Shown piece by piece: positions 1-9,490 of a stretch of 64,000 nucleotides of DNA (positions are counted from its first letter, which is position 1; every line of letters begins with the position of its first letter). This DNA comes from Pseudoxanthomonas composti (GTDB lineage Bacteria > Pseudomonadota > Gammaproteobacteria > Xanthomonadales > Xanthomonadaceae), in contig NZ_SAWZ01000004.1 of the NCBI RefSeq assembly GCF_004122095.1, positions 248,001-312,000 on the forward strand. Reading direction: 5' to 3'. The notes under the pieces were generated by a model. That model searched no databases and was not told the DNA's origin. It was given only the letters and a program-made list of their open reading frames with translations. The position numbers and the translations under genes were made by a program.

Positions 1-6
1 GCGCCT

Positions 7-759
7 CTAGCGGCTGCTGACGTACTTCTCGCGGCGCAGCTGGGCGGGCGTCAGCCCCCTGGCCTTGAGCGCCTCGAAGCCGGCATCGACCATGTCCGGG
101 TTGCCGCACAGATACGCGATGTCGCGCGCCGGGTCCGGGGCCAGTTCCTCCAGGAACTGCTGCACGTAGCCATGACGCATGTCCGCATGCGGGCTGGCCG
201 GCAGGCCGCGCGAGAGGCAGGGCAGGTAGCGAAAGGGCGGATGGGCCTGGGCAAAGCTGCGGAATTCCTCGCCGTACAGCAATTCCTCCACGGTGCGTGC
301 GCCTTGCAGCAGCACCACCTCGACTGCTCGCTGCTCCATCAGCCGCGCCAGCGTCGGCAGCATGGCGCGGTAGGGGGTGACCCCGGTGCCCGTGGCCAGC
401 AGCAGGTAGCGCGCGTTGACATCCCCAGGCTGTAGGGTGAAGCGCCCGAAGGGTCCGCTGGCCTGGACACTCTGGCCGATCTCTAGCGCCTCGAACAGCG
501 CGGTGGCCGCCCCACCCGGCACGTAGCTCACCGCGATCTCGACGGTCCCGCCCGCGTGCAGGGGCCCGCTGTGCCGGCTGGCCAGCGAATAGCTGCGGCG
601 GGTGGCGGTGCCGTCGGCGTAATCGAAGTGCACCTGCAGGAACTGCCCAGGCGTGAAGTCCAGGGCCTGGCCGTCACCGCGCACGAAGCTCAGGTGGGCC
701 ACGCTGGGTGCCAGCATGCGCCGGCCGGTCAGCTGCAGGGGGAAGGTGACAATGGCCAA
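7..759 (-). CDS. Ferredoxin--NADP reductase
   Basis: An FAD-dependent oxidoreductase that passes electrons between NADPH and ferredoxin or flavodoxin in the cytosol. The N-terminal half holds an FAD-binding barrel with the signature R-R-S-Y-S near residue 60. The second half holds the NADP Rossmann part, with a G-T-G-V-T-P motif and a C-G-N-P motif near the C-terminus, about 250 residues in total as usual for the family. No ATG lies at the family boundary: the frame is open far upstream, and the TTG at 759 is the best start I can place, so the N-terminus is uncertain. It is divergent from the YadGH exporter genes. Confidence 0.85.
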   Translation of the reverse strand: MAIVTFPLQLTGRRMLAPSVAHLSFVRGDGQALDFTPGQFLQVHFDYADGTATRRSYSLASRHSGPLHAGGTVEIAVSYVPGGAATALFEALEIGQSVQASGPFGRFTLQPGDVNARYLLLATGTGVTPYRAMLPTLARLMEQRAVEVVLLQGARTVEELLYGEEFRSFAQAHPPFRYLPCLSRGLPASPHADMRHGYVQQFLEELAPDPARDIAYLCGNPDMVDAGFEALKARGLTPAQLRREKYVSSR

Positions 760-805
760 GGCGGTGGAACGCTCTGTCTGCGCCGGGCCATTCCGGCGGG
801 GGGAA

Positions 806-811
806 TATAAT
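806..811 (+). promoter_or_regulatory. Candidate -10 element for yadGH
   Basis: A perfect TATAAT sits in the divergent gap about 60 bases upstream of the yadG start. I see no good -35 hexamer at 16-18 bases upstream, so this is only a candidate. Confidence 0.3.
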
Positions 812-873
812 AGGCGGCTGATCGCCGAGACATCCGACGCCGCCCCCTGGGCGTCCTCCACTCCGGGAATTCC

Positions 874-1929
874 ATGACGTCCGCTTCCCAGGCCGCACCC
901 GTGCCGGCCCTGTCCATCCAGCAGCTCACCAAGACCTACGACAATGGCGTGCAGGCCGTGCGCGGCCTGTCCCTTGATGTGATGCCGGGCGACTTCTTCG
1001 CCCTGCTGGGCCCCAATGGCGCCGGCAAGTCCACCACCATCGGCATCGTCAGTTCGCTGGTCAACCTCACCGCCGGCAGCGTGCGGGTGTTCGGCGTGGA
1101 CCTGAGCGCCGACCGTGCCGCGGCCATGCGCCTGATCGGTCTGGTGCCGCAGGAGATCAACTTCAACCTGTTCGAGAAGCCCTTCGACATCCTGGTCAAC
1201 TACGCCGGCTTCTACGGCGTGGAGCGCAAGGAAGCCGAACGCCGCGCCGAGGAGGAGCTGCGCCGCGCCCAGCTGTGGGACAAGGCGCAGATGATGAGCC
1301 GCACCCTGTCCGGCGGCATGAAGCGCCGGCTGATGATCGCCCGGGCGATGATGACCCGCCCGCGCCTGCTGATCCTGGACGAGCCCACCGCCGGGGTGGA
1401 CATCGAAATCCGTCGCGGCATGTGGAAGACGCTGACCGAGATCAACGCGGCCGGCACCACCATCATCCTCACCACCCATTACCTGGAAGAAGCCGAGAGC
1501 CTGTGCCGCAACCTGGCCATCATCGACCGCGGCCGCATCGTCGAGCAGGGCCCGATGAAGGCGCTGCTGGCCAAGCTGGACGTGGAAGGCTTCCTGCTGG
1601 ACATCGACGGCGCGCTGCCGGACCTGCTGCCGGCCATCGAAGGCGTGCTGCTGGTGCGCGCCGATGCGCACACGCTGGATATCGAGATGCCGCGGGCGAT
1701 GGACCTCAACGGCATCTTCGCCCGGCTGGACCAGGCCGGCATCCGCGTGCGCTCCATGCGCACCAAGTCCAACCGCCTGGAAGAGCTTTTCGTGCGCCTG
1801 ACCGGGCCTGGCGACGCGAGCTCGGCGGACGCCATCGAGGCGTCTGCCGCGTCGCCTGGCGCCCGGCCAGGGATGGCCGGGCAGGAGCCTCCGAAGCCGA
1901 CGTCGTCGCGCCAGGGAGGGCAGTCATGA
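874..1929 (+). CDS. yadG: ABC transporter ATP-binding protein (YadG type)
   Basis: ATPase subunit of an ABC-2 type exporter. Visible motifs are Walker A GPNGAGKST near residue 50, signature LSGGMKRR near 145, Walker B LLILDEPTAG near 165 and the H-loop in LTTHYLEEAE. The sequence follows E. coli YadG closely as I recall it. It is longer (351 against about 308 residues) because of an Ala/Ser/Pro-rich tail after the conserved N-R-L-E-E-L-F segment. Its stop overlaps the start of the permease gene by four bases (ATGA), so the two are translationally coupled. The exported substrate is not known from sequence. Confidence 0.93.
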   Translation: MTSASQAAPVPALSIQQLTKTYDNGVQAVRGLSLDVMPGDFFALLGPNGAGKSTTIGIVSSLVNLTAGSVRVFGVDLSADRAAAMRLIGLVPQEINFNLFEKPFDILVNYAGFYGVERKEAERRAEEELRRAQLWDKAQMMSRTLSGGMKRRLMIARAMMTRPRLLILDEPTAGVDIEIRRGMWKTLTEINAAGTTIILTTHYLEEAESLCRNLAIIDRGRIVEQGPMKALLAKLDVEGFLLDIDGALPDLLPAIEGVLLVRADAHTLDIEMPRAMDLNGIFARLDQAGIRVRSMRTKSNRLEELFVRLTGPGDASSADAIEASAASPGARPGMAGQEPPKPTSSRQGGQS

Positions 1930-2738
1930 GCCATATCGAAAAGGCGCAAGGCGTGAACGAACAAACAAACCTGCAGTCGCACCTGGTCGCGCTGGGCACC
2001 ATCGTGCGCCGCGAGGTCAAGCGCATCCTGCGCATCTGGGGCCAGACCCTGGTGCCGCCGGCGATCACCATGACCCTGTACTTCCTGATCTTCGGCGGGC
2101 TGATCGGCTCGCGCGTGGGCGACATGGGCGGCTACAGCTACATGCAGTTCATCGTGCCGGGCCTGGTGATGATGAGCGTGATCCAGAACAGCTACGGCAA
2201 CATCAGCTCCAGCTTCTTCGGCGCCAAGTTCGGCCGTCATGTGGAGGAGCTGCTGGTCAGCCCGATGCCCAACTGGGTGATCCTGTGGGGCTACGTGGCC
2301 GGCGCGGTGCTGCGCGGGCTGATGGTCGGGGTGATCGTGCTGATCATCGCCATGTTCTTCACCCCCGTGCGCATCCCGCACCCGCTGGTGACCCTGGCCA
2401 CGGTGCTGCTGGGCGCGACGATCTTCTCCCTGGCCGGCTTCATCAATGCCGTCTACGCCAAGAAGTTCGACGACGTGGCCATCGTGCCGACCTTCATCCT
2501 GACCCCGCTGACCTACCTGGGCGGTGTGTTCTATTCGGTCAAGCTGCTGCCGGGCTGGGCCGAGGCGGCCACCCACGCCAACCCGATCTTTTACATGGTC
2601 AACGCCTTCCGCTACGGCCTGCTGGGCAGCTCGGACGTGCCGCTGTGGGTGGCCTTCGCGCTGATGATCGGCTTCGTGGTGGCGCTGAGCGCGCTGGGGC
2701 TGTGGCTGCTCAAGCGTGGTGTAGGCCTGCGCAGCTGA
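1926..2738 (+). CDS. yadH: ABC-2 type transporter permease (YadH type)
   Basis: Inner-membrane permease partner of the preceding ATPase, 270 residues. A soluble N-terminal segment is followed by about six hydrophobic spans, with the conserved ABC-2 stretch containing L-T-Y-L-G-G-V-F-Y near residue 200. The start is the ATG overlapping the yadG stop. The pair forms a simple exporter as in E. coli YadGH; its substrate cannot be told from the sequence. Confidence 0.93.
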   Translation: MSHIEKAQGVNEQTNLQSHLVALGTIVRREVKRILRIWGQTLVPPAITMTLYFLIFGGLIGSRVGDMGGYSYMQFIVPGLVMMSVIQNSYGNISSSFFGAKFGRHVEELLVSPMPNWVILWGYVAGAVLRGLMVGVIVLIIAMFFTPVRIPHPLVTLATVLLGATIFSLAGFINAVYAKKFDDVAIVPTFILTPLTYLGGVFYSVKLLPGWAEAATHANPIFYMVNAFRYGLLGSSDVPLWVAFALMIGFVVALSALGLWLLKRGVGLRS

Positions 2739-2771
2739 GCGCGGAGTTTCCTCGATGCCGGACGACATGAC

Positions 2772-3722
2772 ATGCGCATCCTGATCCTCGGTGCCGGCGG
2801 AACCGGCGGTTACTTCGGCGGGCGCCTGGCCCAGGGCGGGGCGGACGTGACCTTTCTGGTGCGCGCCGGCCGGGCCGAGCAGCTCAAGGCGCATGGCCTG
2901 CAGATCCGCAGCGCCCTGGGAGATGCCGACCTGCCGGTGCAGTTCGTGGTGGCCCAGGCGCTGCCCGCCCAGGCGCAGGCGCGGCCGTTCGATCTGGTGC
3001 TGCTCAGCTGCAAGGCCTACGACCTGGACAGCTCGATCGCCGCCATCGCCCCGGCGGTGGGCGCAGGGACCACGGTACTGCCGATCCTCAACGGCCTGGC
3101 GCACTACGCCGCGCTGGATGCGGCCTTCGGCGCGCCACGCGTGCTGGGCGGGCTGTGCTTCATCAGCGCGATGAAAGGACCCAACGGCGAGGTGCAGCAT
3201 TTCGGCAAGGCCGCGTCCATGACCTTCGGCGAGCGCGACACCGCCGCGCTCACCGACCGCGTCACCGCCCTGGCTGCCCTGTGCCAACAGGCCGGCATCC
3301 AGCACCTGGCCAGCACCCAGATGGCCACCGAGCAGTGGACCAAGTACAGCTTCCTGTGCGCGCTGGCCGCCGTGACCTGCCTGATGCGGGCGCCGGTGGG
3401 GCAGGTCGTGGCGGCCGAGGGCGGCCAGGCCTTCATTGAGGCGACCTACGCCGAGACCCTGGCCGTGGCCGAGGCCGCCGGGCACCCGGTGCCGCTGGAC
3501 AAGCAGCAGGCCATGCGCGGGATCCTGACCGAGCCAGGCTCCAAGCTGACCGCCTCGATGCTGCGCGACCTTCAGGCCGGCCAGGCCGTGGAAGGGGCGC
3601 ACATCGTCGGTGACATGGTCCACCGCGCCGCCCCGGCCGGCATCGCCACGCCCTGCCTGCAGGCGGCCTGGATCCACCTGCAGGCCTACAGCGCCGGGCG
3701 CCAGGCCGAAGCCGCCGCCTGA
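2772..3722 (+). CDS. panE: 2-dehydropantoate 2-reductase family protein
   Basis: NADPH-dependent ketopantoate reductase fold (ApbA/PanE family), 316 residues. The N-terminal nucleotide motif G-A-G-G-T-G-G-Y-F-G is at residues 7-16. The helical C-terminal half carries the family K-Y-S-F-L segment near 195 and an S-K-L-T-A-S-M-L-R-D segment near 258. In the pantothenate route it would reduce ketopantoate to pantoate. Bacteria often carry several paralogs, so the exact substrate is inferred. It lies 33 bases after yadH and may be co-transcribed. Confidence 0.85.
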   Translation: MRILILGAGGTGGYFGGRLAQGGADVTFLVRAGRAEQLKAHGLQIRSALGDADLPVQFVVAQALPAQAQARPFDLVLLSCKAYDLDSSIAAIAPAVGAGTTVLPILNGLAHYAALDAAFGAPRVLGGLCFISAMKGPNGEVQHFGKAASMTFGERDTAALTDRVTALAALCQQAGIQHLASTQMATEQWTKYSFLCALAAVTCLMRAPVGQVVAAEGGQAFIEATYAETLAVAEAAGHPVPLDKQQAMRGILTEPGSKLTASMLRDLQAGQAVEGAHIVGDMVHRAAPAGIATPCLQAAWIHLQAYSAGRQAEAAA

Positions 3723-3785
3723 TTCTTCGCGCGGCCGCGACGCGGCCCTGCGCACGCTATGCGGGCCCCGCTGCGAGTGCCGGTC

Positions 3786-4313
3786 ATGAAGTGGTTCGAG
3801 AAAATCTTCCTGTCCGGTCACATCATCGTGATCGCCCTGTTCGTGGCCTGCGGCCTGTCGCTGATGTGGCTCAGTGCCAGCGAGCTATGGCACAGCTTCG
3901 TGCATGCCGCCCCGGAAGCCACCGTGCGCGTGCGCTTCAACACCATCCTGGAGTGCATCGGCCTGCTGACCATCGCCCTGGTATCGATGGAGCTGGGCCA
4001 GACCATCTTCGAGGAAGAGGTGCAGCGCGACGTCAAGGTCAGCAACCCCACGCGGGTGCGCCGCTACCTGTCGCGCTTCATGGTGGTTGTGGTGATCGCG
4101 CTGTCGATCGAAACCCTGATCTCGGTGTTCGAACTGGTCCATGAAAGCCCGGAGCAGTTGCCGTATGCGGCCTCGGTGGGCGGCGCGGCGGCGGCGCTGC
4201 TGATCGCCTGGGGCCTCTTCGTGCGGCTCAACAAGGGGGCCGAGGAGCTGGAGCCGGAAGCCATGCAGGAAACCAAGGCCGAGGACGCCGAGGTCGAAGC
4301 CGAATCGGAGTGA
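3786..4313 (+). CDS. Four-helix membrane protein of unknown function
   Basis: A 175-residue inner-membrane protein I cannot name. Hydrophobic spans are near residues 12-32, 58-75, 100-122 and 133-155, with a charged loop containing E-E-E-V-Q-R-D between spans two and three. The C-terminal tail is very acidic (about 25 residues rich in Glu and Ala). I chose the ATG at 3786 because it begins at the hydrophobic core; an upstream in-frame ATG at 3759 would add a proline/arginine-rich stretch. Confidence 0.7.
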   Translation: MKWFEKIFLSGHIIVIALFVACGLSLMWLSASELWHSFVHAAPEATVRVRFNTILECIGLLTIALVSMELGQTIFEEEVQRDVKVSNPTRVRRYLSRFMVVVVIALSIETLISVFELVHESPEQLPYAASVGGAAAALLIAWGLFVRLNKGAEELEPEAMQETKAEDAEVEAESE

Positions 4314-4332
4314 AGCGCAAGGCCGGCCGCGC

Positions 4333-4692
4333 TCAGGGCGCGCCGCTGACTTCCGCCTGCAGCTGCACACGTTCGCCCAGCACCCAGGTGTCGTAGACCT
4401 GGCCATCGCGCGCCCGGTAACGCACCTGCATCCAGCCATTCCATTGGCGGTGCACCGTGAGCGCGTCACCGCGGATCACGAACGAGTCCTTGCTTCGACA
4501 GCTGGCATCCGGTCCGCTGTGGAAGGCGGTGCGACCGGCAGCGATCACCACGGCCGCCCGTGGCGTTGGCAGCGCGGGCTGGATGTCCTGCGCATGCTGA
4601 TGCAGCCGCGCGCAGTCCGGTTGCGCCAACGCGGGCGTGCCCCAGGCCAGGACGAGCAGCAGCACAGTGGTGGCCGCTGCGCGCGGGCTCAC
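4333..4692 (-). CDS. Small exported protein, SH3-like
   Basis: A 119-residue protein with a clear signal peptide (hydrophobic L-L-L-V-L-A-W core, cleavage likely after A-L-A near residue 23). The mature part has two cysteines and a C-terminal beta-rich segment (W-M-Q-V-R-Y, then D-T-W-V-L-G) resembling bacterial SH3-type domains. The GTG start at 4692 overlaps the stop of tatD, so it is the second gene of a tatD operon and probably acts in the periplasm. Function unknown. Confidence 0.65.
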   Translation of the reverse strand: MSPRAAATTVLLLVLAWGTPALAQPDCARLHQHAQDIQPALPTPRAAVVIAAGRTAFHSGPDASCRSKDSFVIRGDALTVHRQWNGWMQVRYRARDGQVYDTWVLGERVQLQAEVSGAP

Positions 4693-5477
4693 GGCAGACC
4701 GAAGAACGCGCGCGCCGTGGCGGTGGTGGTCGCGGCGGTGGCGGCAACCTCCTCGCCGCGGTCGCGCGCGACTTCCTCGGCGATATGCGCCAGGAACGCC
4801 GGCTCGTTGCGGCGATCCTTGGGCATGGGCTTGAGCGTGCGCGGCAGCAGGTAGGGCGCGTCGGTCTCGATCATCAGGCGGTCGGAGGGGATGTGCGGCA
4901 CCAGCTCGCGCAGGTGCGCGCCGCGGCGCTCGTCGCACAGCCAGCCGGTGATGCCGATGTGCCAGTCCTGGTCCAGGTAATCGAACAATTCCTCGCGCGT
5001 GCCGGTGAAGCAATGCACCACCGCGGCGGCAAGCTGCCCGTCGAACTGCTTCATGATCGCCATGAAATCCGCATGCGCATCGCGCTGGTGCAGGAACAGC
5101 GGCTTGCCTGTGTCCACCGCGCTCTGCAGCTGGCGCTCGAAGGCCCGGCGCTGGGCTGGGCGCGGGGAGAAGTCGCGGTTGTAGTCCAGCCCGCATTCGC
5201 CCACGGCCACCACTTCGGGCTGGGCGAGCAGGGCGCGCATTTCGGCATCGCACTCCTCGGTGTACTCGACCGCGTGGTGCGGGTGTACACCGGCGGTGGC
5301 GAACAGGAACCCGGGATGCGCGCGCGCCAGCGCCAGCGCCCTGGGCGAATGTTCGCGGCTGGCGCCGGTGATCACCAGCTGCGACACGCCGGCCGCACGA
5401 GCGCGCTGCAGCACCGCCTCGCGGTCGCGGTCGAAGGAATCGTGGGTGAGGTTGGCGCCGATATCGATGAGCTGCAT
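4689..5477 (-). CDS. tatD: TatD family hydrolase
   Basis: Metal-dependent TIM-barrel hydrolase of 262 residues, a family with DNase/exonuclease activity used in DNA repair and degradation. Visible landmarks are the N-terminal D-I-G-A-N-L-T-H, the G-V-H-P-H segment, the metal-ligand G-E-C-G-L-D-Y, F-L-H-Q-R, V-V-H-C-F-T-G, and the C-terminal I-E-T-D-A-P-Y-L-L-P. The ATG at 5477 is the first in-frame start after the divergent hrpB promoter gap. Confidence 0.93.
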   Translation of the reverse strand: MQLIDIGANLTHDSFDRDREAVLQRARAAGVSQLVITGASREHSPRALALARAHPGFLFATAGVHPHHAVEYTEECDAEMRALLAQPEVVAVGECGLDYNRDFSPRPAQRRAFERQLQSAVDTGKPLFLHQRDAHADFMAIMKQFDGQLAAAVVHCFTGTREELFDYLDQDWHIGITGWLCDERRGAHLRELVPHIPSDRLMIETDAPYLLPRTLKPMPKDRRNEPAFLAHIAEEVARDRGEEVAATAATTTATARAFFGLP

Positions 5478-5547
5478 GGACTGCGGGAGGTGACGTGGGT
5501 GGCCAATTGTAGGGGGGCTGGGTCGGCGCCCCTTATCCTTGTGTGCA

Positions 5548-8052
5548 ATGTCCACGCCGTCCTTTCCCATCACCGCGTTGCTGCCGCAGATCGGCGCGTC
5601 GCTGGCCCAACATCCCCGCCTGGTGCTGGAGGCGCCGCCCGGCGCCGGCAAGACCACCCAGGTGCCGCTGGCGCTGCTGGATGCGCCGTGGCTGCAGGGC
5701 CGCAGGATCGTGATGCTGGAGCCGCGCAGGGTGGCCGCCCGCGCGGCGGCCGGGTTCATGGCCAGCCAGCTGGGCCAGGCCTGCGGGGAGACCGTCGGCT
5801 ATCGCATCCGTTTCGAGAACCGGATCTCCGCGCGCACCCGCATCGAGGTCGTCACCGAGGGCATCCTGACCCGCATGCTGCAGGACGATCCGCTGCTGGA
5901 GCAGGTCGGCGCGCTGCTGTTCGACGAATTCCACGAGCGCCACCTGGCCGGCGACCTGGGCCTGGCCCTGGCGCTGGACGTGCAGTCGGGCCTGCGCGAG
6001 GACCTGCGCCTGGTGGTGATGTCGGCCACCCTGGATGGCGAGCGCCTGTCGCAGTGGCTGGACGCGCCGCGCCTGACCAGCCAGGGCCGCAGCTTTCCGG
6101 TGACCGTCTCGCATTTTCCCGCGCGCCGCGAAGAGGCCCTGGAATCGCAGGTGCGTCGCGCGGTCGAACAGGCCCTGGCCGAACAGCCGGGCGATCTGCT
6201 GGTGTTCCTGCCCGGACAGCGGGAGATCGCCCGCGTCGAGGCCGCGCTGGGTCACAGCCACGCCCTGGGCAGCACACGGGTCCTGGCCCTGCACGGCGAG
6301 CTGCCGGTCGAGCGCCAGTCCGAGGTGCTGCAGCCCGATCCGGACGGCCGCCGCCGGGTGGTGCTGGCCACCAACGTGGCCGAGTCCTCGGTCACCCTGC
6401 CGGGGGTGCGCGTGGTGATCGACAGCGGCCTGGCACGCGAGCCTCGCTTCGATCCCAACAGCGGTTTCTCGCGGCTGGAGGTGGTCAACATCGCCCAGGC
6501 CTCGGCCGACCAGCGCGCCGGTCGCGCCGGTCGCGTGGCCGAGGGCGTTGCCTGGCGGCTATGGCCGGCCTCGCAGCGGCTGGAGCCGCAGCGTCGCCCC
6601 GAGATGGCGCAGGTCGAGCTGGCTTCGCTGGCGCTGGAGCTGGCGGCCTGGGGCAGCGACGACTTGCGCTTCCCCGATGCGCCACCGCCCGGCGCCCTGG
6701 CCGCCGCGCGCGACCTGTTGCGCAAGCTCGGCGCACTGACCGATGCCGGCGCGATCACCGAAGCCGGCCGCGGGATGCTGCGCCTGGGCACGCATCCGCG
6801 GCTGGCGGCGATGCTGCAGGCTGCGCCGGCCGGCCCACTGCGTGCGGTGGCCTGCGACCTGGCGGCACTGGTCGAAGCGCGCGACCCGCTGCGCCAGGCC
6901 GGCGACGGCCTCGCCGCGCGCTGGCGTGCACTGGCGGCCTTTCGCCACGGCCGGGTGCCGGGCGATGCCCATCGCGGCGGGCTGGCGGCCATCGACGCCG
7001 CCGCCCGGCAATGGCGCCGGCGCGTGCGCGAGGACGCCAGCGCCCCGCCCGAGCTGGAAGCCCACGTGCTGGGCGACCTGCTGGCGCACGCCTTTCCCGA
7101 CCGCATCGGCTATCGCCATGCCAGCGACCCGCTGCGCTACGCCTTGAGCAACGGCCGCACCGCGCGCGTGTTCGAGGACAGCAGCCTGCGTGGCGAGCCG
7201 TGGATCGTGGCCAGCGAGATGCGCTTGGAATCGCGCGATGGCCTGATCCTGCGCGGCGCCCCGGTCGATGAAACCGCCCTTCGGCAGGCATTTCCCACGC
7301 GCTTTTCCACCGCCGACCATGTGCGTTGGGATGCCGAGCGTCGCGCGCTGGTGGCGCAGCGCGAGACCCGTTTCGACGCCATCGTGCTGGACGCGCGTCC
7401 GGCCGGCCGCGTCGACCCGGCGCAGGCCGCCGCCGCGCTGACCGAGGCGGTGCGCGATCTGGGCCTAGGCGCGCTGCCGTGGACCGACAACCTGCGCCAG
7501 TGGCATGCCCGCGTGCAGAATCTGCGCGCGTGGATGCCGGAACTGGGCCTGCCGGATCTGTCAGAGGCTGCGCTGATGGAGTCTCTGGAAACCTGGCTGA
7601 CCCCGGCGTTCAGCGGCAAGACCCGGCTGGATGCACTGGACGAGTCCGCGCTGGGCGAGGCGCTGAAATCGGGCCTGGACTGGTCGCTGCGCCAGCGTAT
7701 CGATGCGTGGGCGCCCACCCGCATCCAGGTGCCTTCCGGCCTGGAGCGCCGCATCGACTACAGCGTGGAGCATGACGGCAGTCCGCGCGCGCCGGTGCTG
7801 GCGGTGAAGCTGCAGGAGCTGTTCGGCCTGGGCGATACGCCGCGAGTGGCCGATGGCCGCGTGCCCCTGACCCTGCACCTGCTCTCGCCGGGCGGCAAGC
7901 CGCTGCAGGTCACCCAGGACCTGCGCAGCTTTTGGGCCAACACCTATGCCGAGGTGCGCAAGGAGATGAAGGGGCGCTACCCGCGCCATCCATGGCCGGA
8001 CGACCCGTGGAACGCCACGGCGACCCATCGCGCCAAGCCGCGCGGCACGTAG
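5548..8052 (+). CDS. hrpB: ATP-dependent helicase HrpB
   Basis: An 834-residue DEAH-type RNA/DNA helicase. Motif I is G-A-G-K-T-T near residue 35; motif II is the HrpB-specific D-E-F-H near 127; motif III S-A-T-L near 160; motif VI Q-R-A-G-R-A-G-R near 320. The long C-terminal region is the HrpB-specific domain, ending P-R-H-P-W-P-D-D-P as in other HrpB proteins. Length is typical. The gene is divergent from tatD with 70 bases between starts. The cellular role of HrpB remains poorly defined in most bacteria. Confidence 0.95.
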   Translation: MSTPSFPITALLPQIGASLAQHPRLVLEAPPGAGKTTQVPLALLDAPWLQGRRIVMLEPRRVAARAAAGFMASQLGQACGETVGYRIRFENRISARTRIEVVTEGILTRMLQDDPLLEQVGALLFDEFHERHLAGDLGLALALDVQSGLREDLRLVVMSATLDGERLSQWLDAPRLTSQGRSFPVTVSHFPARREEALESQVRRAVEQALAEQPGDLLVFLPGQREIARVEAALGHSHALGSTRVLALHGELPVERQSEVLQPDPDGRRRVVLATNVAESSVTLPGVRVVIDSGLAREPRFDPNSGFSRLEVVNIAQASADQRAGRAGRVAEGVAWRLWPASQRLEPQRRPEMAQVELASLALELAAWGSDDLRFPDAPPPGALAAARDLLRKLGALTDAGAITEAGRGMLRLGTHPRLAAMLQAAPAGPLRAVACDLAALVEARDPLRQAGDGLAARWRALAAFRHGRVPGDAHRGGLAAIDAAARQWRRRVREDASAPPELEAHVLGDLLAHAFPDRIGYRHASDPLRYALSNGRTARVFEDSSLRGEPWIVASEMRLESRDGLILRGAPVDETALRQAFPTRFSTADHVRWDAERRALVAQRETRFDAIVLDARPAGRVDPAQAAAALTEAVRDLGLGALPWTDNLRQWHARVQNLRAWMPELGLPDLSEAALMESLETWLTPAFSGKTRLDALDESALGEALKSGLDWSLRQRIDAWAPTRIQVPSGLERRIDYSVEHDGSPRAPVLAVKLQELFGLGDTPRVADGRVPLTLHLLSPGGKPLQVTQDLRSFWANTYAEVRKEMKGRYPRHPWPDDPWNATATHRAKPRGT

Positions 8053-8268
8053 GTAACGATCTTCGATAGCAGGGTGCAGGATCATGCGCGACCTCCACGC
8101 CGCTGCCCGGTTCCACAAGCCAGGCGACGGCGCGCGGTCGCGGCGCGGTCATGCCCCGCGCCGTCGTCCCGTTCAGCCCGCGTCAAAACAGCAGTGACCG
8201 TGCACACACGCCCTAGACGCCCCGATCGAGACACTGCGTCGTGTCTCCCCATCACCACAGGAATCGCC

Positions 8269-8664
8269 ATGAGCAGGATCACGGATCTCAGCGACCGTGC
8301 GCTGGAACAGGCGCTGGAACTCATCCATCAGGCCGGCAGCGGCCTGCGGACCGCCGGCCACAGCATCAAGGATGCCGGCAGTAGTGCAGGTCATCTGCTG
8401 CAGACCGGTGCGGCGCTGGGTGCGGTCAAGACCGGCACGCGCGTGGCAGGCAAGTTCGCTCGCCGCAATCCGGCGGCCGTGGCCGCTGCCGCCGTCGCCG
8501 GCGCGGGCCTGATCGCCTATGCGGTCTACCGCAAGCGCAAGAAGGAACAGGAAGGCACGATCGACGGTGAGGTCGAGCGCCTGCAGCGTCGTGAGCGCAG
8601 CAATGCCGCACGTCGCGCCCGCGCGCCGAAGAAAGTGGCGATCACGCCGACCGACGAAGGCTGA
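8269..8664 (+). CDS. Small protein with an Ala/Gly-rich membrane helix
   Basis: A 131-residue protein of unknown function. The N-terminal 50 residues form an amphipathic, helix-rich segment. An Ala/Gly hydrophobic stretch near residues 68-88 is followed by a strongly basic, Arg/Lys-rich tail (R-K-R-K-K and R-R-E-R). This resembles small inner-membrane or nucleoid-associated proteins, but I cannot assign it. I chose the ATG at 8269; the frame is open further upstream with no family support. Confidence 0.6.
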   Translation: MSRITDLSDRALEQALELIHQAGSGLRTAGHSIKDAGSSAGHLLQTGAALGAVKTGTRVAGKFARRNPAAVAAAAVAGAGLIAYAVYRKRKKEQEGTIDGEVERLQRRERSNAARRARAPKKVAITPTDEG

Positions 8665-8684
8665 GTGCGACGCAGTGACTGAAA

Positions 8685-8715
8685 GCGAAAGGCCGGCGAT
8701 TCGCCGGCCTTTCGC
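8685..8715. terminator. Bidirectional terminator hairpin
   Basis: A perfect inverted repeat (GCGAAAGGCCGGCGA and its complement) between the convergent ends of the small-protein gene and rluE. It likely stops transcription from both sides. Confidence 0.7.
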
Positions 8716-8725
8716 ATTTGCGCCG

Positions 8726-9292
8726 TCAGGGTCCGGCCACGCGGTCGTTGGGTGCCTGGACGATGCGCCATTGGCCGGGCTGCAGATCCTCCAGCCCGAT
8801 CCCTCCCATCCACGCACGTACCAGGCGCAGCGTCGGCAGGCCCACCGCGGCCGTCATGCGCCGCACCTGCCGGTTGCGGCCCTCGCGCAGGGTCATGGCC
8901 AGCCAGGTATCGGGCACCGATTTGCGGAAGCGCACCGGCGGTTCGCGCTCCCACAATGTGGGTGTCTGCGCCAAAACCTCGACCTGCAACGGCCGCGTGG
9001 GGCCATCGTTCAACGTAGGCCCCGCACGCAGCGCCTGCAGCTGCGCTTGCGTAGGCGTGCCTTCCACCTGCACCCAGTAGCGCTTGGACTGCTTATGCCG
9101 CGGATCGGTCAGCCGATGCGCCAGCCCACCATCGTCGGTGAGCAGCAGCAGGCCCTCGCTGTCGTAGTCCAGGCGCCCGGCCGCATACACCGCCTTGGGC
9201 AACCCGAACTCGGCCAGCGTCCGCCGCGGCGGAACGCTGCGATCGGTGAACTGGCACAGCACGTTGAAGGGTTTGTTGAAGGCGATGAGCAC
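8726..9292 (-). CDS. rluE: 23S rRNA pseudouridine synthase (RluE type)
   Basis: RsuA-family pseudouridine synthase without an S4 domain. Landmarks are F-N-K-P-F at the N-terminus, the catalytic-Asp motif A-G-R-L-D-Y-D-S-E-G-L-L, V-Q-V-E-G, L-N-D-G-P-T and E-G-R-N-R-Q-V-R-R-M-T. It matches E. coli RluE best, the enzyme for position 2457 of 23S rRNA. The GTG at 9292 starts just before the conserved core; an ATG at 9397 would add 35 residues that look unlike the family. Confidence 0.88.
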   Translation of the reverse strand: MLIAFNKPFNVLCQFTDRSVPPRRTLAEFGLPKAVYAAGRLDYDSEGLLLLTDDGGLAHRLTDPRHKQSKRYWVQVEGTPTQAQLQALRAGPTLNDGPTRPLQVEVLAQTPTLWEREPPVRFRKSVPDTWLAMTLREGRNRQVRRMTAAVGLPTLRLVRAWMGGIGLEDLQPGQWRIVQAPNDRVAGP

Positions 9293-9490
9293 GTCGGCGA
9301 ACGTGGGAAACGAGGCGCCATTATGCCGTCGCAGGAAGGCCGTGATTCCTACCTCTTTCGACGTTCGCACAGCGATTGACGGGCTGGCATCGAACACTCA
9401 AGTTCGGGCACAGGTTGGAGCCGAAGCGCAGCTCACCCAGTCCCGACGAGCGACGAGATGGCGCGCCATCCATGGAGCTTGGAGATTTCT

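Noticed and set aside
1479..3821. A 780-codon minus-strand frame across yadGH and the reductase gene
   Set aside because: Antisense shadow; both opposite-strand genes are secure.
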